From Lysinibacillus pakistanensis (GTDB lineage: Bacteria; Bacillota; Bacilli; Bacillales_A; Planococcaceae): a stretch of 64,000 nucleotides of DNA. Below the pieces are notes generated by a model, which was not told the origin of the DNA, did not search any database, and was given only the letters and a program-made list of their open reading frames with translations. The DNA lies in contig NZ_CP126101.1 of assembly GCF_030123245.1 (NCBI RefSeq), positions 2,478,501 to 2,542,500 of the forward strand. The letters run 5' to 3'. Position 1 is the first letter of the stretch. Each line of letters begins with the position of its first letter. Positions 27,402-35,320 of the stretch are shown here, in pieces. The translations under genes and the position numbers were made by a program.

Positions 27402-28646
27402 ATGAGTTTAGGAAAAAGAAGTATAATTGGTTTTTCTGCTTTAAATGTTCTTATGATTATTATTTTAGTCATAGACCTAGCAAATGTTACATCATTGGAT
27501 TGGTTATCCACATTATTAACAATACTAGGGATTGCAATGACACTTTCCTATATTGTCTATGTACAGTATAAAATTATTAAACCCATCAACCAATTAGCAG
27601 CATCTGCTCAGGCAATTGCAGAGGGAAATTTGCATACTGCTCCTATTGAAGTGAATTCCAATGATGAAATTTCATCGTTAACAAAAGCATTCTTAGAGAT
27701 GAAAGAACAATTACAAATTATCACACAAAAAATTGCCAATAGCTCTTCAGACTTATCTACCAGTATAGAGGAGCTATCTGCCAGTACAAATGAAATTACG
27801 ATGGCTGTTGATGAAGTCGATTCTCAAATGGAAAAAACATCAGATAGACTTAAGCATGTAGCGCAATCGGCCAATGAAAGTGCGGTGGCAATGCAAGAAA
27901 CAGCTGATGGCATTGAACGAATAACTGTGGCAACACAAGATGTTTTTGACCATGCAAAGGAAGCGAATGATGTTGCCGGTAACGGTGCAGAAATTTTACA
28001 TGTGGCTAAAAATCAGATGCAATTTATCTCGAACTCAACTGAAAAAACAAGTCAATTAATGCAACAGTTAACAAATAAAATGATGGATATTAAATCCATG
28101 ATTGATATGATAACAACCATTACAGATCAAACGAATTTACTAGCATTAAATGCAGCGATTGAAGCAGCACGGGCTGGGGAGCATGGTCAGGGTTTTGCGG
28201 TGGTAGCAGAGGAAGTTCGTAAATTGGCAGAGCAATCCAAACATTCAGCACATCAAATTGTTGAGCTAGTAGTTGGAATTGAAAATGATACAACACAGGT
28301 TGCATCATCAGTTGAAGAGGATTTAAAAAATGTTCAGCAAGGTGTCTATGTCATTGATGAAGCTACAAAATCATTTGGTACGATATCTCAACATGTAAGT
28401 AAAATGACGAGTCAACTGGAGGATATATCTGCTACGGCTGAGGAGCTTTCAGGTAGTGCTATTGAAGTAACGAAATCAGTTATGACAATTGCTTCTGGAA
28501 TGGATAATTTATCACATTATACAGAAGTTGTTCTACAATCAGTAGATGAGCAAAGTGCCTCCATGCAAGCAGTCAATACAGTATCACAAGATTTATGTGT
28601 GCAAGCAGAAAATTTACAAAAGCTTACACAGCGATTCAAGGCATAA
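27402..28646 (+). CDS. Methyl-accepting chemotaxis protein without a sensor domain
   Basis: 414 residues. Two membrane segments (about 8-26 and 34-52) are separated by only about eight residues, so there is no extracellular ligand domain. A HAMP domain follows (YKIIKPINQLAASAQAIAEG), then the MCP signalling domain with the hairpin tip [20 protein letters not shown], then [18 protein letters not shown]. It should couple to CheA/CheW; input could be membrane state or a partner protein. The ATG has GGGGGAAA upstream. Confidence 0.9.
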   Translation: MSLGKRSIIGFSALNVLMIIILVIDLANVTSLDWLSTLLTILGIAMTLSYIVYVQYKIIKPINQLAASAQAIAEGNLHTAPIEVNSNDEISSLTKAFLEMKEQLQIITQKIANSSSDLSTSIEELSASTNEITMAVDEVDSQMEKTSDRLKHVAQSANESAVAMQETADGIERITVATQDVFDHAKEANDVAGNGAEILHVAKNQMQFISNSTEKTSQLMQQLTNKMMDIKSMIDMITTITDQTNLLALNAAIEAARAGEHGQGFAVVAEEVRKLAEQSKHSAHQIVELVVGIENDTTQVASSVEEDLKNVQQGVYVIDEATKSFGTISQHVSKMTSQLEDISATAEELSGSAIEVTKSVMTIASGMDNLSHYTEVVLQSVDEQSASMQAVNTVSQDLCVQAENLQKLTQRFKA

Positions 28647-28754
28647 TCATGTAATCTTAGAAAAAAATCAAATAACCCACATGTTTAAGAAGCATGAATT
28701 GTTGATACTTTGTACATGACAATTTAGCAAAGACGTTATAAATAATATGGAACA

Positions 28755-28794
28755 AAGCCTAGGCTCAAAATTAATGTTGAGCCTAGGCTTTTTG
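28755..28794 (+). terminator. Terminator after the chemoreceptor
   Basis: A perfect 14-bp stem (AAGCCTAGGCTCAA arm) followed by TTTTTG, about 110 bases downstream of the chemoreceptor gene. Confidence 0.8.
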
Positions 28795-28814
28795 TGTTTC
28801 CGTTAAAATTTGGC

Positions 28815-29170
28815 TTAAATCGATCTTTTATAAGCATGCATTGCCGAAGTATATTGGAATATTTTAGGGTTGACTAGTCCCTTACGTAAATCCATCATCC
28901 CTAATTGTCCCATTCTTTTTTCAATAAAGGAATCAACCAACTACCACTTGGAGCACCTTGTAAGACTTATATTTGATCGGATGATAACACTGAAACTTTA
29001 TTAGCTTCAATAGGTTCTTTTGCATGTTCTATTGTTTCTTGAAAAGCTTTCGTATCAACTCTATACATATTTTCGCCAACTTTTTCAGTAAAACCTTTGT
29101 ATCCGTATGCTCCTCGAAGGATTGCTAACCTTTTACTCATATCTTCCATAGAAACCATTTTTAAATACAT
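28815..29170 (-). pseudogene. Decayed gene of unknown family
   Basis: The minus strand encodes MVSMEDMSKRLAILRGAYGY, then GENMYRVDTKAFQETIEHAK and SVLSSDQI, where a stop intervenes. In the same frame past the stop VLQGAPSGSW is readable, then after a frameshift SFIEKRMGQLGMMDLRKGLV and QYTSAMHAYKRSI to a stop at 28815. A single gene of about 115 codons broken by a stop and a frameshift explains this. No family recognised. Confidence 0.5.
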
Positions 29171-29309
29171 CTCCCTTCAAAGGATTCCTAAATTATAATT
29201 GTGGATAATATTTAAAGTTCTTTCAGAGGTATACTTGTGATGCTATTTGATCAATATAGAAAGCTGTTAATCGTGGTGCTGGATCTCTTAAGATTGGATA
29301 AATTCCTCT

Positions 29310-29504
29310 TTAACTTTTAGCAGCCTCATCTAAAGTTACTTGTTTAATAGTCCAATCAGGATGTTTTGTTTTTAAATTTTCAATTAATGAATCTACCTCA
29401 ATCATATCTTTTTCTACTTCTGAAGCTTCAGCTGTATTTAGCCCCAACAAACCACTTGTTAAAATTCCAACAGCTAGTAAATATTCTTCATATGTACATT
29501 TCAT
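29310..29504 (-). CDS. Possible small secreted protein
   Basis: 64 residues. YLLAVGILTSGLLGLNTAEA resembles a signal peptide ending in A-x-A, with a hydrophilic, acidic mature part ending QVTLDEAAKS. The expected Lys-rich start is missing and no ribosome site precedes the ATG, so the N-terminus may be damaged. It is the last chromosomal gene before the integrated element. Confidence 0.3.
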   Translation of the reverse strand: MKCTYEEYLLAVGILTSGLLGLNTAEASEVEKDMIEVDSLIENLKTKHPDWTIKQVTLDEAAKS

Positions 29505-29687
29505 TTTTGATTTTTGTTTTATAAGGATATTATCGGGTAAATGTAAAAACATAAATATATTACCTTAATTTGATAAATTTATATTCTTTTCGATATAATT
29601 AAAAAAATTGGTAAAAATAGACGTGATAAAACAATGAATAAGTATTTTAGTAACTATCCCTTCTTAATTAAGGTAGTTTTTTTCATT

Positions 29688-29716
29688 TTGACAATTAATA
29701 GAATACATATTACAAT
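29688..29716 (+). promoter_or_regulatory. Host promoter of the B12 riboswitch (left side)
   Basis: TTGACA (29688-29693), exactly 17 bp, TACAAT (29711-29716): a near-perfect sigma-A promoter 67 bp before the direct repeat, thus in chromosomal DNA. It was presumably the original promoter of the host riboswitch locus; now it reads into the integrase end of the element. Confidence 0.8.
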
Positions 29717-29782
29717 TTAGTTTGATAGTCGGTAAGGAATATTTACGCTGCTATTTCCGACATCTTTAAAATGGCTTAATTA

Positions 29783-29987
29783 ACAACTGAATAGCGTGTA
29801 ATAATAGGTGTAAATTGCGTGCAATTTACTGAAAAGGGAAGTCGGTGCAAATCCGACACTGTCCCGCAACTGTAAATGTGAGCGACTTTTCAAATACCAC
29901 TGTTTTCAACGGGAAGGGGAAAAGAAGCAATGACCATAAGTCAGGATACCTGCCTATTATGAGTACACACCATAACCCTACGAGGAA
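29783..29987. repeat. attL: left copy of the 205-bp direct repeat
   Basis: Identical to 45498-45702 over all 205 bp by direct comparison; the flanking bases differ (29782 A against 45497 G; 29988 A against 45703 T). It contains the full cobalamin aptamer and ends exactly after GAGGAA, the proposed antiterminator strand. The crossover point within it cannot be located. Confidence 0.95.
29799..29962 (+). promoter_or_regulatory. Cobalamin riboswitch aptamer (attL copy)
   Basis: P1 is formed by TAATAATAGG (29799-29808) and CCTATTATGA (29953-29962). Conserved core AAGTCGGTGCAAATCCGAC with CCCGCAACTGTAAA, and the B12 box AGTCAGGATACCTGCC at 29939-29954. Downstream lies the integrase, with a terminator just before it. 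Confidence 0.93.
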
Positions 29988-30104
29988 AGCATTTTTATTA
30001 GGAATGGTGATGTGCTACAAACGCTGGCATGTCAATGTTTTAGAGTATATACATATTGAAATTTAGGATAGTGGGGTCATATAGCCACCATTCTAATTAA
30101 CGAG

Positions 30105-30150
30105 GACACTTTCTTTAGATTAATGAATCTAAACGGGGGGTGTCTTTTTT
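30105..30150 (+). terminator. Terminator directly before the integrase, probable riboswitch platform
   Basis: GACACTTTC pairs with GGGGGTGTC (three G-U pairs), continuing into TTAGATT/AATCTAA, followed by TTTTTT and at once the integrase GTG. The integrase ribosome site (GGGGGGTG) lies in the 3' arm. AGGAAAG at 29983-29989, at the end of the repeat, can pair with CTTTCTT (30109-30115) in the 5' arm, giving a plausible antiterminator for a cobalamin-off switch. Confidence 0.6.
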
Positions 30151-31065
30151 GTGATATTAAAATTTGCTATACAAGATTTTTTAGACGAAAAGGAACTGCA
30201 AAATCTAAGTAAATATACATTGCAAAGTTACAAGGCTTTTTTTAGAGAATTTAAAAGATGGTTATATGAAAAAGAGATAGTTGACGTAGATGATATTACA
30301 CCTTCTGTTATCAAAAGTTATCTACTTTATTGTAAAAATGAACGTGGAAACTCAGCGCCTACCATAAATACAAAGTTGAAACACTTGAGAGCTTTTTTTA
30401 ATCATTTACAAGATAATGAGTTTTTATTGAAAAATCCAATAATCAAAATAAGCAGGATGAAAGAAGATACTCAAATTGAAGTATTTACTGATGCCCATAT
30501 TAGAAAAATGCTGGCATATTACAGGAGAACAAAAGGAAAGGATAAGCAATTTATAGCGTTTAGAAATAGCTGCATTATCACAACGTTACTCGGCACGGGA
30601 ATACGCATCGGAGAGTTATTAAATTTACAGTGGTCGGATATTGATTCAGTAAACTACTTAATGACTATCTATGGTAAAAATCGTAGACAAGAAACTGTCC
30701 CGCTTACATCAAAGGTGTTACAAGAGTTACTGGAATATAAGCTTTTTTGTGAAAGGCACTTTGGTACATTATCAAATTTTGTGTTTGTAAAGTATATCAA
30801 TACACAAATGACTTACGATTCTATTAAAAATATGTTTAAAAAGTTACAAGAAGTAATGAACTTTAGTGATGTTCGACTTTCTGCACATACGTTTAGACAT
30901 ACTTTTAGTCACCGATTTTTGATGTCGGGTGGAGACGTTTTCACGCTTCAAAAAATTTTAAGACACAAAAATCTCAGTATGACAGAAAAGTACCTTGCGC
31001 TATGGGGAACGGCACTACACGAACAGAATGAGAAATACAATCCGTTGAATGATTTTGACTTATAG
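30151..31065 (+). CDS. int: Tyrosine recombinase / integrase of the satellite
   Basis: 304 residues. An N-terminal SAM-like core-binding domain (about 5-90, with LSKYTLQSYKAFFREFKRWL) precedes the catalytic domain with R152 (TGIRIGELLNL), K176, H246-x-x-R249 (HTFRHTFSHRF), H272 (LRHKNLSM) and the nucleophile Y281 (TEKYLAL). All catalytic residues are present. It is XerC/D-like in length. The start is GTG, abutting the T run of the terminator hairpin. It should catalyse recombination in the riboswitch repeat. A terminator follows at 31078-31108. Confidence 0.92.
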   Translation: MILKFAIQDFLDEKELQNLSKYTLQSYKAFFREFKRWLYEKEIVDVDDITPSVIKSYLLYCKNERGNSAPTINTKLKHLRAFFNHLQDNEFLLKNPIIKISRMKEDTQIEVFTDAHIRKMLAYYRRTKGKDKQFIAFRNSCIITTLLGTGIRIGELLNLQWSDIDSVNYLMTIYGKNRRQETVPLTSKVLQELLEYKLFCERHFGTLSNFVFVKYINTQMTYDSIKNMFKKLQEVMNFSDVRLSAHTFRHTFSHRFLMSGGDVFTLQKILRHKNLSMTEKYLALWGTALHEQNEKYNPLNDFDL

Positions 31066-31077
31066 ATAAAAGAAAAA

Positions 31078-31108
31078 GCCTAGCGCTCACAACGCTAGAC
31101 CTTTCTTA
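31078..31108 (+). terminator. Integrase terminator
   Basis: CTAGCG/CGCTAG stem with a seven-base loop, followed by ACCTTTCTTATT, just past the integrase stop codon. Confidence 0.6.
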
Positions 31109-31110
31109 TT

Positions 31111-31690
31111 CCGATTTAACACAAATATGCCCGCCAGCATAAGTGTTTCACTCACAACTAAAAATGAGCGATTAAATATGCCTTCATTCTACTTCAAAAA
31201 AATTAGAATGTCAAAGGCCTGTTTTCCTATTGTCTTTTTTAGGAACGCTCACTGACGAGAAGCCGTTAAGCGTCATTAAAAAACACGTCAGGTTACGCCG
31301 AGCCAACGCAGTAAATTCGGCTAGGACACATTATGCGAGTTCCTTGTTTTTCGCAGTGTCTGAATGTGGTTGACGCACATAATCGGTCAGGAGTGGAAGA
31401 TCTGAGTGGCTACGGTCACACAGGGTACATCACATAACGCAATTTTATGACAAATCATAATCCAGTGTAACTATCGGGGGCAGAAGTAGATTAGTAGATG
31501 TATCGATTCGAAAGGATCACGATTAAACAAGGGCATACAATACGGATACCTTAATTGAGGATTCATGGAATCGGCTGTCTATGTTAGTTGATTCTTTTTT
31601 TGAGTCTCTAACGTAGGCAACCGAAATTAGCACCAAGCCGTTTTCCTTATCTCGGCTTCATGATGTTTGAAGTAGCTAATAAAAGTCAAG
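31111..31690. ncRNA. Candidate large structured non-coding RNA
   Basis: About 580 bp without a convincing ORF, distinctly richer in G+C than its neighbours. Several nested hairpins are visible around 31250-31400: AACGCT...AGCGT enclosing TGACG/CGTTA; GCCGA/TCGGC; and GGACAC/GTGTCT enclosing TGCGA/TCGCA. Large ornate RNAs such as GOLLD and ROOL are known from phages and related elements. Membership in those families is not shown; strand is not determined, though hairpins were read on the plus strand. Confidence 0.35.
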
Positions 31691-31699
31691 AAATTTGTA

Positions 31700-32053
31700 T
31701 TATTTAAACGCTATTTCTATAAAAATAATATAGGCATCGGTCAGTATAAAGAATATACCAAATATTAAAAGTAATAAGCCTATATATAATAAAACTGTCC
31801 AATAAGAAGAATCAGTCTTTACATAGTGTTTAAAAGCCCAAATAGCAAGACCAAAAATATAACCATTTAAAGTTATAAAGAAGGAGGTTAAGATGAATAA
31901 GACCCCAATTTGAAAAACAGTAACGTTAGTTAAAAAATTTTGCGTTACATTTAACACAGTCAACAAAGATATGCCTGAAAGGGTAGTCAAACTAGCGAAA
32001 AAATTGATCTTATCAATCCTTTTTAAATCTTTAAATTCATTAAAAAAATTCAT
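31700..32053 (-). CDS. Hypothetical three-helix membrane protein
   Basis: 117 residues with hydrophobic segments near 17-35, 45-70 and 84-115. The N-terminus is charged (FNEFKDLKRIDKINF). No ribosome site as strong as its neighbours was seen (only a purine-rich GGCGGT context). No family recognised. Small membrane proteins in this position of satellites can be superinfection-exclusion or defence proteins, but nothing here proves it. Confidence 0.5.
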   Translation of the reverse strand: MNFFNEFKDLKRIDKINFFASLTTLSGISLLTVLNVTQNFLTNVTVFQIGVLFILTSFFITLNGYIFGLAIWAFKHYVKTDSSYWTVLLYIGLLLLIFGIFFILTDAYIIFIEIAFK

Positions 32054-32752
32054 AATCTACCGCCTAATTGTGAAAATGATATAAGAATTATTTATATTTT
32101 ACCATTTTAATAACAAGAAAATAAGTGCTTTTATGTTGTAATTTGAACAGGGCGGCGCACTCAACGCGACGGTGACATCAGCCGAACCGGATTATCTTTC
32201 TTGTTCCTTAACATCGCTCTTTCAGCCTTGTTTTGCGAACAAGGTAGATAATTTTGCGGTCAGCCTTCCGCTCTAGTTCAATCAGCCAAAATTATAATAA
32301 AAAGTAAATAGATTTATACCAAAAATGTAAGAAATATAGAATCTATTATTAACAAAAGAATGTACTATTTGATAATGGGGGGGGTGATTTCGTGGAGAAA
32401 TGGAACGAAAAAGTTGTTGAGCTACTTGTAGATTTAAATAGTCTAAAAAGGGCGGAAAGAGTCATAAGTAAATAGTCAAGAAATAAATACTATCGAAGAA
32501 TTTTCGATAGGGACATTTATAAGTGAAAAAACCACCTATTAAGCAGAAAATTTATATTTAATATTTTAGATGATTTTATAAAATTAGCAGTTGAAGATTA
32601 TTTTAAGGAAAGAATCTATTTATAATTAATAAGCAAAGCTAGGGAAAAATAATAGATTGCTCTTTATTACTTTATAAGATTTTAGTTAGGGATTAATTTG
32701 AAAGTAAGTTATAATTTGTATGTTAAAATAATTTTAGAAAGGAGGTAATATA
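32054..32752. other. Gene-free region with a GC-rich hairpin block
   Basis: A GC-rich island at about 32150-32285 contains a long closed structure: CCGGATTATCT pairs with AGATAATTTTGCGG-type sequence around an inner hairpin CCTTGTTTTGCGAACAAGG. After it, AT-rich DNA includes a start-less frame reading WNEKVVELLVDLNSLKRAER, a possible fragment resembling the start of the protein at 33701. No gene is supported. Confidence 0.35.
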
Positions 32753-32938
32753 ATGACAGAAAAAAAACCTTATCAAAATAATAGAGAACAAAAGCGAGAT
32801 TATAGGGAAGATTATAGAGAACATTATAATGAAAAAATAGAAAAAGGCAGTAATTATGAAGCGTTAAGAGAACATGATAATAGTAGTCTTGTAAGCTTAT
32901 TGAGCCAAATTGAATCTGAAAAAGATAAGAAAAAATGA
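32753..32938 (+). CDS. Small highly charged protein
   Basis: 61 residues, rich in Glu, Lys, Arg and Tyr (NREQKRDYREDYREHYNEKI), probably helical and cytosolic. AAGGAGG precedes the ATG with good spacing. Its stop overlaps the start of the next gene (ATGA), so the two form a coupled pair. No family recognised. A pair of a small charged cytosolic protein and a membrane-anchored protein could be an accessory (defence or toxin-antitoxin) module, by position only. Confidence 0.6.
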   Translation: MTEKKPYQNNREQKRDYREDYREHYNEKIEKGSNYEALREHDNSSLVSLLSQIESEKDKKK

Positions 32939-33465
32939 GCGACATTATCGCAGTAATTGGAGGATTAAGTAGTTTTGTATCTTTAATTTTGGCTGGAGTA
33001 ATAGCTTGGATTGGTGTTAGTCAATCAAAAAAGAAAGACACTGATAGATTTTATGAATATTTAGAAATAATGATTAATTTAAAAATGGAGCTTGAAATTG
33101 CGTTAGCATCATATGTCTCTCAAGATGACTTAGAAGCTTTTAACAATTTAAATACAAGATACACAGCTTTTGTAAACTACTTAGATTATTTTTCGGCGAA
33201 AATAATAAATCAGAATTTATTTAACAACAAAGCATTTAAACAATTCCAAGGTGAAACCCATCAAGGTTTAAAAGAATGGGCGATAATACAGTTAAGAATT
33301 TATGGGATAATAGAAGAATTGAAATTTAATAAATTTGGAATAACTTCATCTTCAACTACAAGAAAATCTAATCTAAGGAACACTTATAAACTATTAAAGC
33401 TTACTCTTCCTAGTAAGGATTATGAAGAGATACAAGATTCATGTAGGAAGTATGGATTATTTTAA
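32935..33465 (+). CDS. Membrane-anchored hypothetical protein
   Basis: 176 residues. One membrane segment at about 5-27 (VIGGLSSFVSLILAGVIAWI), then a helical cytosolic domain beginning SKKKDTDRFYEYLEIMINLK. No catalytic motif was recognised. The four-base overlap with the preceding small gene shows translational coupling. Confidence 0.6.
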   Translation: MSDIIAVIGGLSSFVSLILAGVIAWIGVSQSKKKDTDRFYEYLEIMINLKMELEIALASYVSQDDLEAFNNLNTRYTAFVNYLDYFSAKIINQNLFNNKAFKQFQGETHQGLKEWAIIQLRIYGIIEELKFNKFGITSSSTTRKSNLRNTYKLLKLTLPSKDYEEIQDSCRKYGLF

Positions 33466-33700
33466 ATTAATTACTTGAGGCTTTTTTAGAATTATTTTTA
33501 TATTCTATATAAAAATAAAAAGCATTTCTAAGTAGTTGGCCCCCGTTTCAACGAATTTAATTACGGTTTTTCATTTTATGTAATGCCGTTAATATTTCCT
33601 TATGCGAGAAGAAATCCCCTAATGAAATATATTTGACAACAATATTATTGAAAAAAATAGCAGGATCATAAATAGAATATCTATAAAGGAGTTAATATAT

Positions 33701-34123
33701 ATGGTAAAGGATAATTGGGTTGAAAAGCTTAGCGAAAAAGTAATAGATGCAAACAGAGTTGATGAATTTTCGGATGTTCAAAACGTTGTGAGTTATGTAG
33801 ACGAAATAATCCAGTCTACATTTAATATTGATAAATTAGAAGGAAAAAACTTTAGATATAGTAAAACCAATAAATCTATCCAGTTGTCGATCTTTGATAA
33901 ACAGTTGAGTATATTTGCTCAAGAATATGAAGAATTGGTAGCAATAAAGGTCGGGAGTGTAAGTAATCCTAATGATATTAAAGTTGTTGGTGTAATCACT
34001 ATGTATGATGGTAGCTTCAATTATCCAGAGGGTATTAAAAAGGAAAAATTTAATAAATGGCATATAGAGAGTATATTAAAGGAAAACTTTCAAATAAGAG
34101 AAGAAGTATTTAGTTTTGAATAA
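33701..34123 (+). CDS. Hypothetical protein of the satellite
   Basis: 140 residues, mixed alpha/beta, no membrane segments. It begins MVKDNWVEKLSEKVIDANRV, with AAAGGAG ten bases before the ATG. No family recognised. It stands alone, converging on the repressor gene, with a terminator downstream. Confidence 0.5.
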   Translation: MVKDNWVEKLSEKVIDANRVDEFSDVQNVVSYVDEIIQSTFNIDKLEGKNFRYSKTNKSIQLSIFDKQLSIFAQEYEELVAIKVGSVSNPNDIKVVGVITMYDGSFNYPEGIKKEKFNKWHIESILKENFQIREEVFSFE

Positions 34124-34133
34124 AATTATTTAA

Positions 34134-34166
34134 ACGCCTAGTAAATTTAAACTAGGCGTCTTTTTT
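34134..34166 (+). terminator. Terminator between convergent genes
   Basis: ACGCCTAGT/ACTAGGCGT stem with a T run; the right part overlaps the last codons of the minus-strand repressor gene. Confidence 0.8.
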
Positions 34167-34514
34167 GTCGTTATCGAAAACAATATCATAAGGGTTACCG
34201 CCGGACATAATTTCACTCTCCGGTAAAAATGATAATAGTTGAGTTATATCAGTTATATTCATCGCTGCAGCAATTTTTTCTAGCGTTGGTATGTGTAGTC
34301 GCTCAATATTACCTCGACATAACTGACTGATTGTTGCTTGTCGAACTCCACTCATATCAGCAAGCTGCTGTTGAGTTAATCCACGTTCTTTCATTCGAGC
34401 CTTTAAATGAAAAATAATATGAACCGGATCATATTCTGGCTCATCATTATCATCTTGTGCATATAAGGCTTTTAATGCTTCTTCACCTGTTAAATAATCA
34501 CTCACTTTATTCAC
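34152..34514 (-). CDS. XRE-family repressor of the satellite
   Basis: 120 residues. The helix-turn-helix occupies about 35-90: LKARMKERGLTQQQLADMSG, then VRQATISQLCRGNIERL and LEKIAAAMNITDITQLL. The N-terminal 30 residues are acidic. It is transcribed away from the gene at 34675, with three related operators between them, the layout of a phage CI-type or SaPI Stl-type switch. In satellites a helper-phage protein commonly relieves such a repressor; the inducer here is unknown. Confidence 0.85.
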   Translation of the reverse strand: MNKVSDYLTGEEALKALYAQDDNDEPEYDPVHIIFHLKARMKERGLTQQQLADMSGVRQATISQLCRGNIERLHIPTLEKIAAAMNITDITQLLSFLPESEIMSGGNPYDIVFDNDKKDA

Positions 34515-34539
34515 CTCAATTAAAGCTTACCATACTTTT

Positions 34540-34649
34540 ATACGTTTATGCGAATAAAATGTTGACATGTGATATTTTTAAAGTTATTATACTCTTAAGC
34601 GTATGAAATGACGCATATTTTTTTCTAAAAGTTATACTCTTAAACGTAT
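34540..34649. promoter_or_regulatory. Three-operator switch region with a divergent promoter
   Basis: Operators: ATACGTTTATGCGAAT (34540-34555), ATACTCTTAAGCGTAT (34589-34604, near-perfect palindrome) and ATACTCTTAAACGTAT (34634-34649). A rightward promoter TTGACA (34562-34567), 17 bp, TATTAT (34585-34590) overlaps the second operator. Repressor bound there would block rightward transcription of the lytic-type genes. Confidence 0.75.
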
Positions 34650-34674
34650 AAAAGGATATCAGGAGGTTGGTAAA

Positions 34675-35094
34675 ATGGTCAAAATTGTAAAAGAAGGACA
34701 CTGGTTATCTGAAAATGGTTTATGGGGCATTGAATATCGTGTAGTGCTGATTAAAAAAACTGGTACGTATTCACAAGAAATATGGGTAACTCGACGTAAT
34801 ATAAAAGGGAAACACGTTCGTACAAAGAAAGTGGTTCCGCGCTATGTTAAAGAAATGATAGATAAATATAGTAGAAAGTGTAAAGAGTGTGTTGCTCGAT
34901 TAGTTGAGGTTAGAGAGGTACAGGTACTTACTGCAAAGGCCGAAAATAATTCTTGGCAAACTGTGCTTACTCTAGGTGAAAGTGAGAATAAGATATTTTA
35001 TTTAAACGAGTCTACTTATGTTATAAGAAACGACTTCTACAATGCATTAATTGTCAATGAAAGGGAGCATTGTTTGTTGGAGGTGGTTTTATGA
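34675..35094 (+). CDS. First rightward gene of the satellite switch, unknown
   Basis: 139 residues, basic N-terminal half (HWLSENGLWGIEYRVVLIKK, then RRNIKGKHVRTKKVVP) and a pair of cysteines (KCKECVARL) in the middle. No family recognised. AGGAGG precedes the ATG. It is first in the operon controlled by the three-operator region, the position of the Cro/Str or induction gene in other satellites, but no helix-turn-helix is evident. Its stop overlaps a small downstream ORF. Confidence 0.6.
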   Translation: MVKIVKEGHWLSENGLWGIEYRVVLIKKTGTYSQEIWVTRRNIKGKHVRTKKVVPRYVKEMIDKYSRKCKECVARLVEVREVQVLTAKAENNSWQTVLTLGESENKIFYLNESTYVIRNDFYNALIVNEREHCLLEVVL

Positions 35095-35189
35095 AGGAAA
35101 AGTTAATGAGACAAGCTCCTGTGACTGCAAAATCGTACACAAAAGCATACCTACGATTATTAACGCAAGCTGTTTTCAATAGTTGGTAG
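35091..35189 (+). CDS. Very small protein, coupled to the previous gene
   Basis: 32 residues, basic, ending YLRLLTQAVFNSW. The ATG overlaps the upstream TGA (ATGA) and GGAGGTGG lies just before it inside the previous gene. Its TAG in turn overlaps a TTG start of the next small ORF. No family. Confidence 0.4.
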   Translation: MKEKLMRQAPVTAKSYTKAYLRLLTQAVFNSW

Positions 35190-35320
35190 TTCCTCAAAAA
35201 AAGTTTGATGCGTTCTTCTTTGGACCGAATGGAGAAGAAGGAGAACTTAGAAAGTGGTATTACGGAACGATAGCATTCTCGATTGCAGTAGTTTTGTTTA
35301 TATATGGGATGAAAAATTAA
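35183..35320 (+). CDS. Possible small single-span membrane protein
   Basis: 45 residues from TTG 35183, with a charged N-terminal half (FFFGPNGEEGELRKWYYGT) and one membrane segment (AFSIAVVLFIYGM). It overlaps the previous stop codon and has no independent ribosome site, so it relies on coupling. Tentative. The 267 bp that follow, to 35587, contain no gene I can support. Confidence 0.35.
   Translation: MVVPQKKFDAFFFGPNGEEGELRKWYYGTIAFSIAVVLFIYGMKN

Noticed and set aside
29845..30066. Frame beginning MQIRHCPATVNV over the attL aptamer (and the same over attR and, similarly, the third riboswitch)
   Set aside because: It is a translation of the riboswitch aptamer core; similarity between copies reflects RNA conservation, not a protein.
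32393..32475. A possible small ORF after a G-rich stretch
   Set aside because: The protein-like frame (WNEKVVELLV...) has an in-frame stop and no start codon just upstream; the GTG and ATG nearby lead to very short peptides in other frames.
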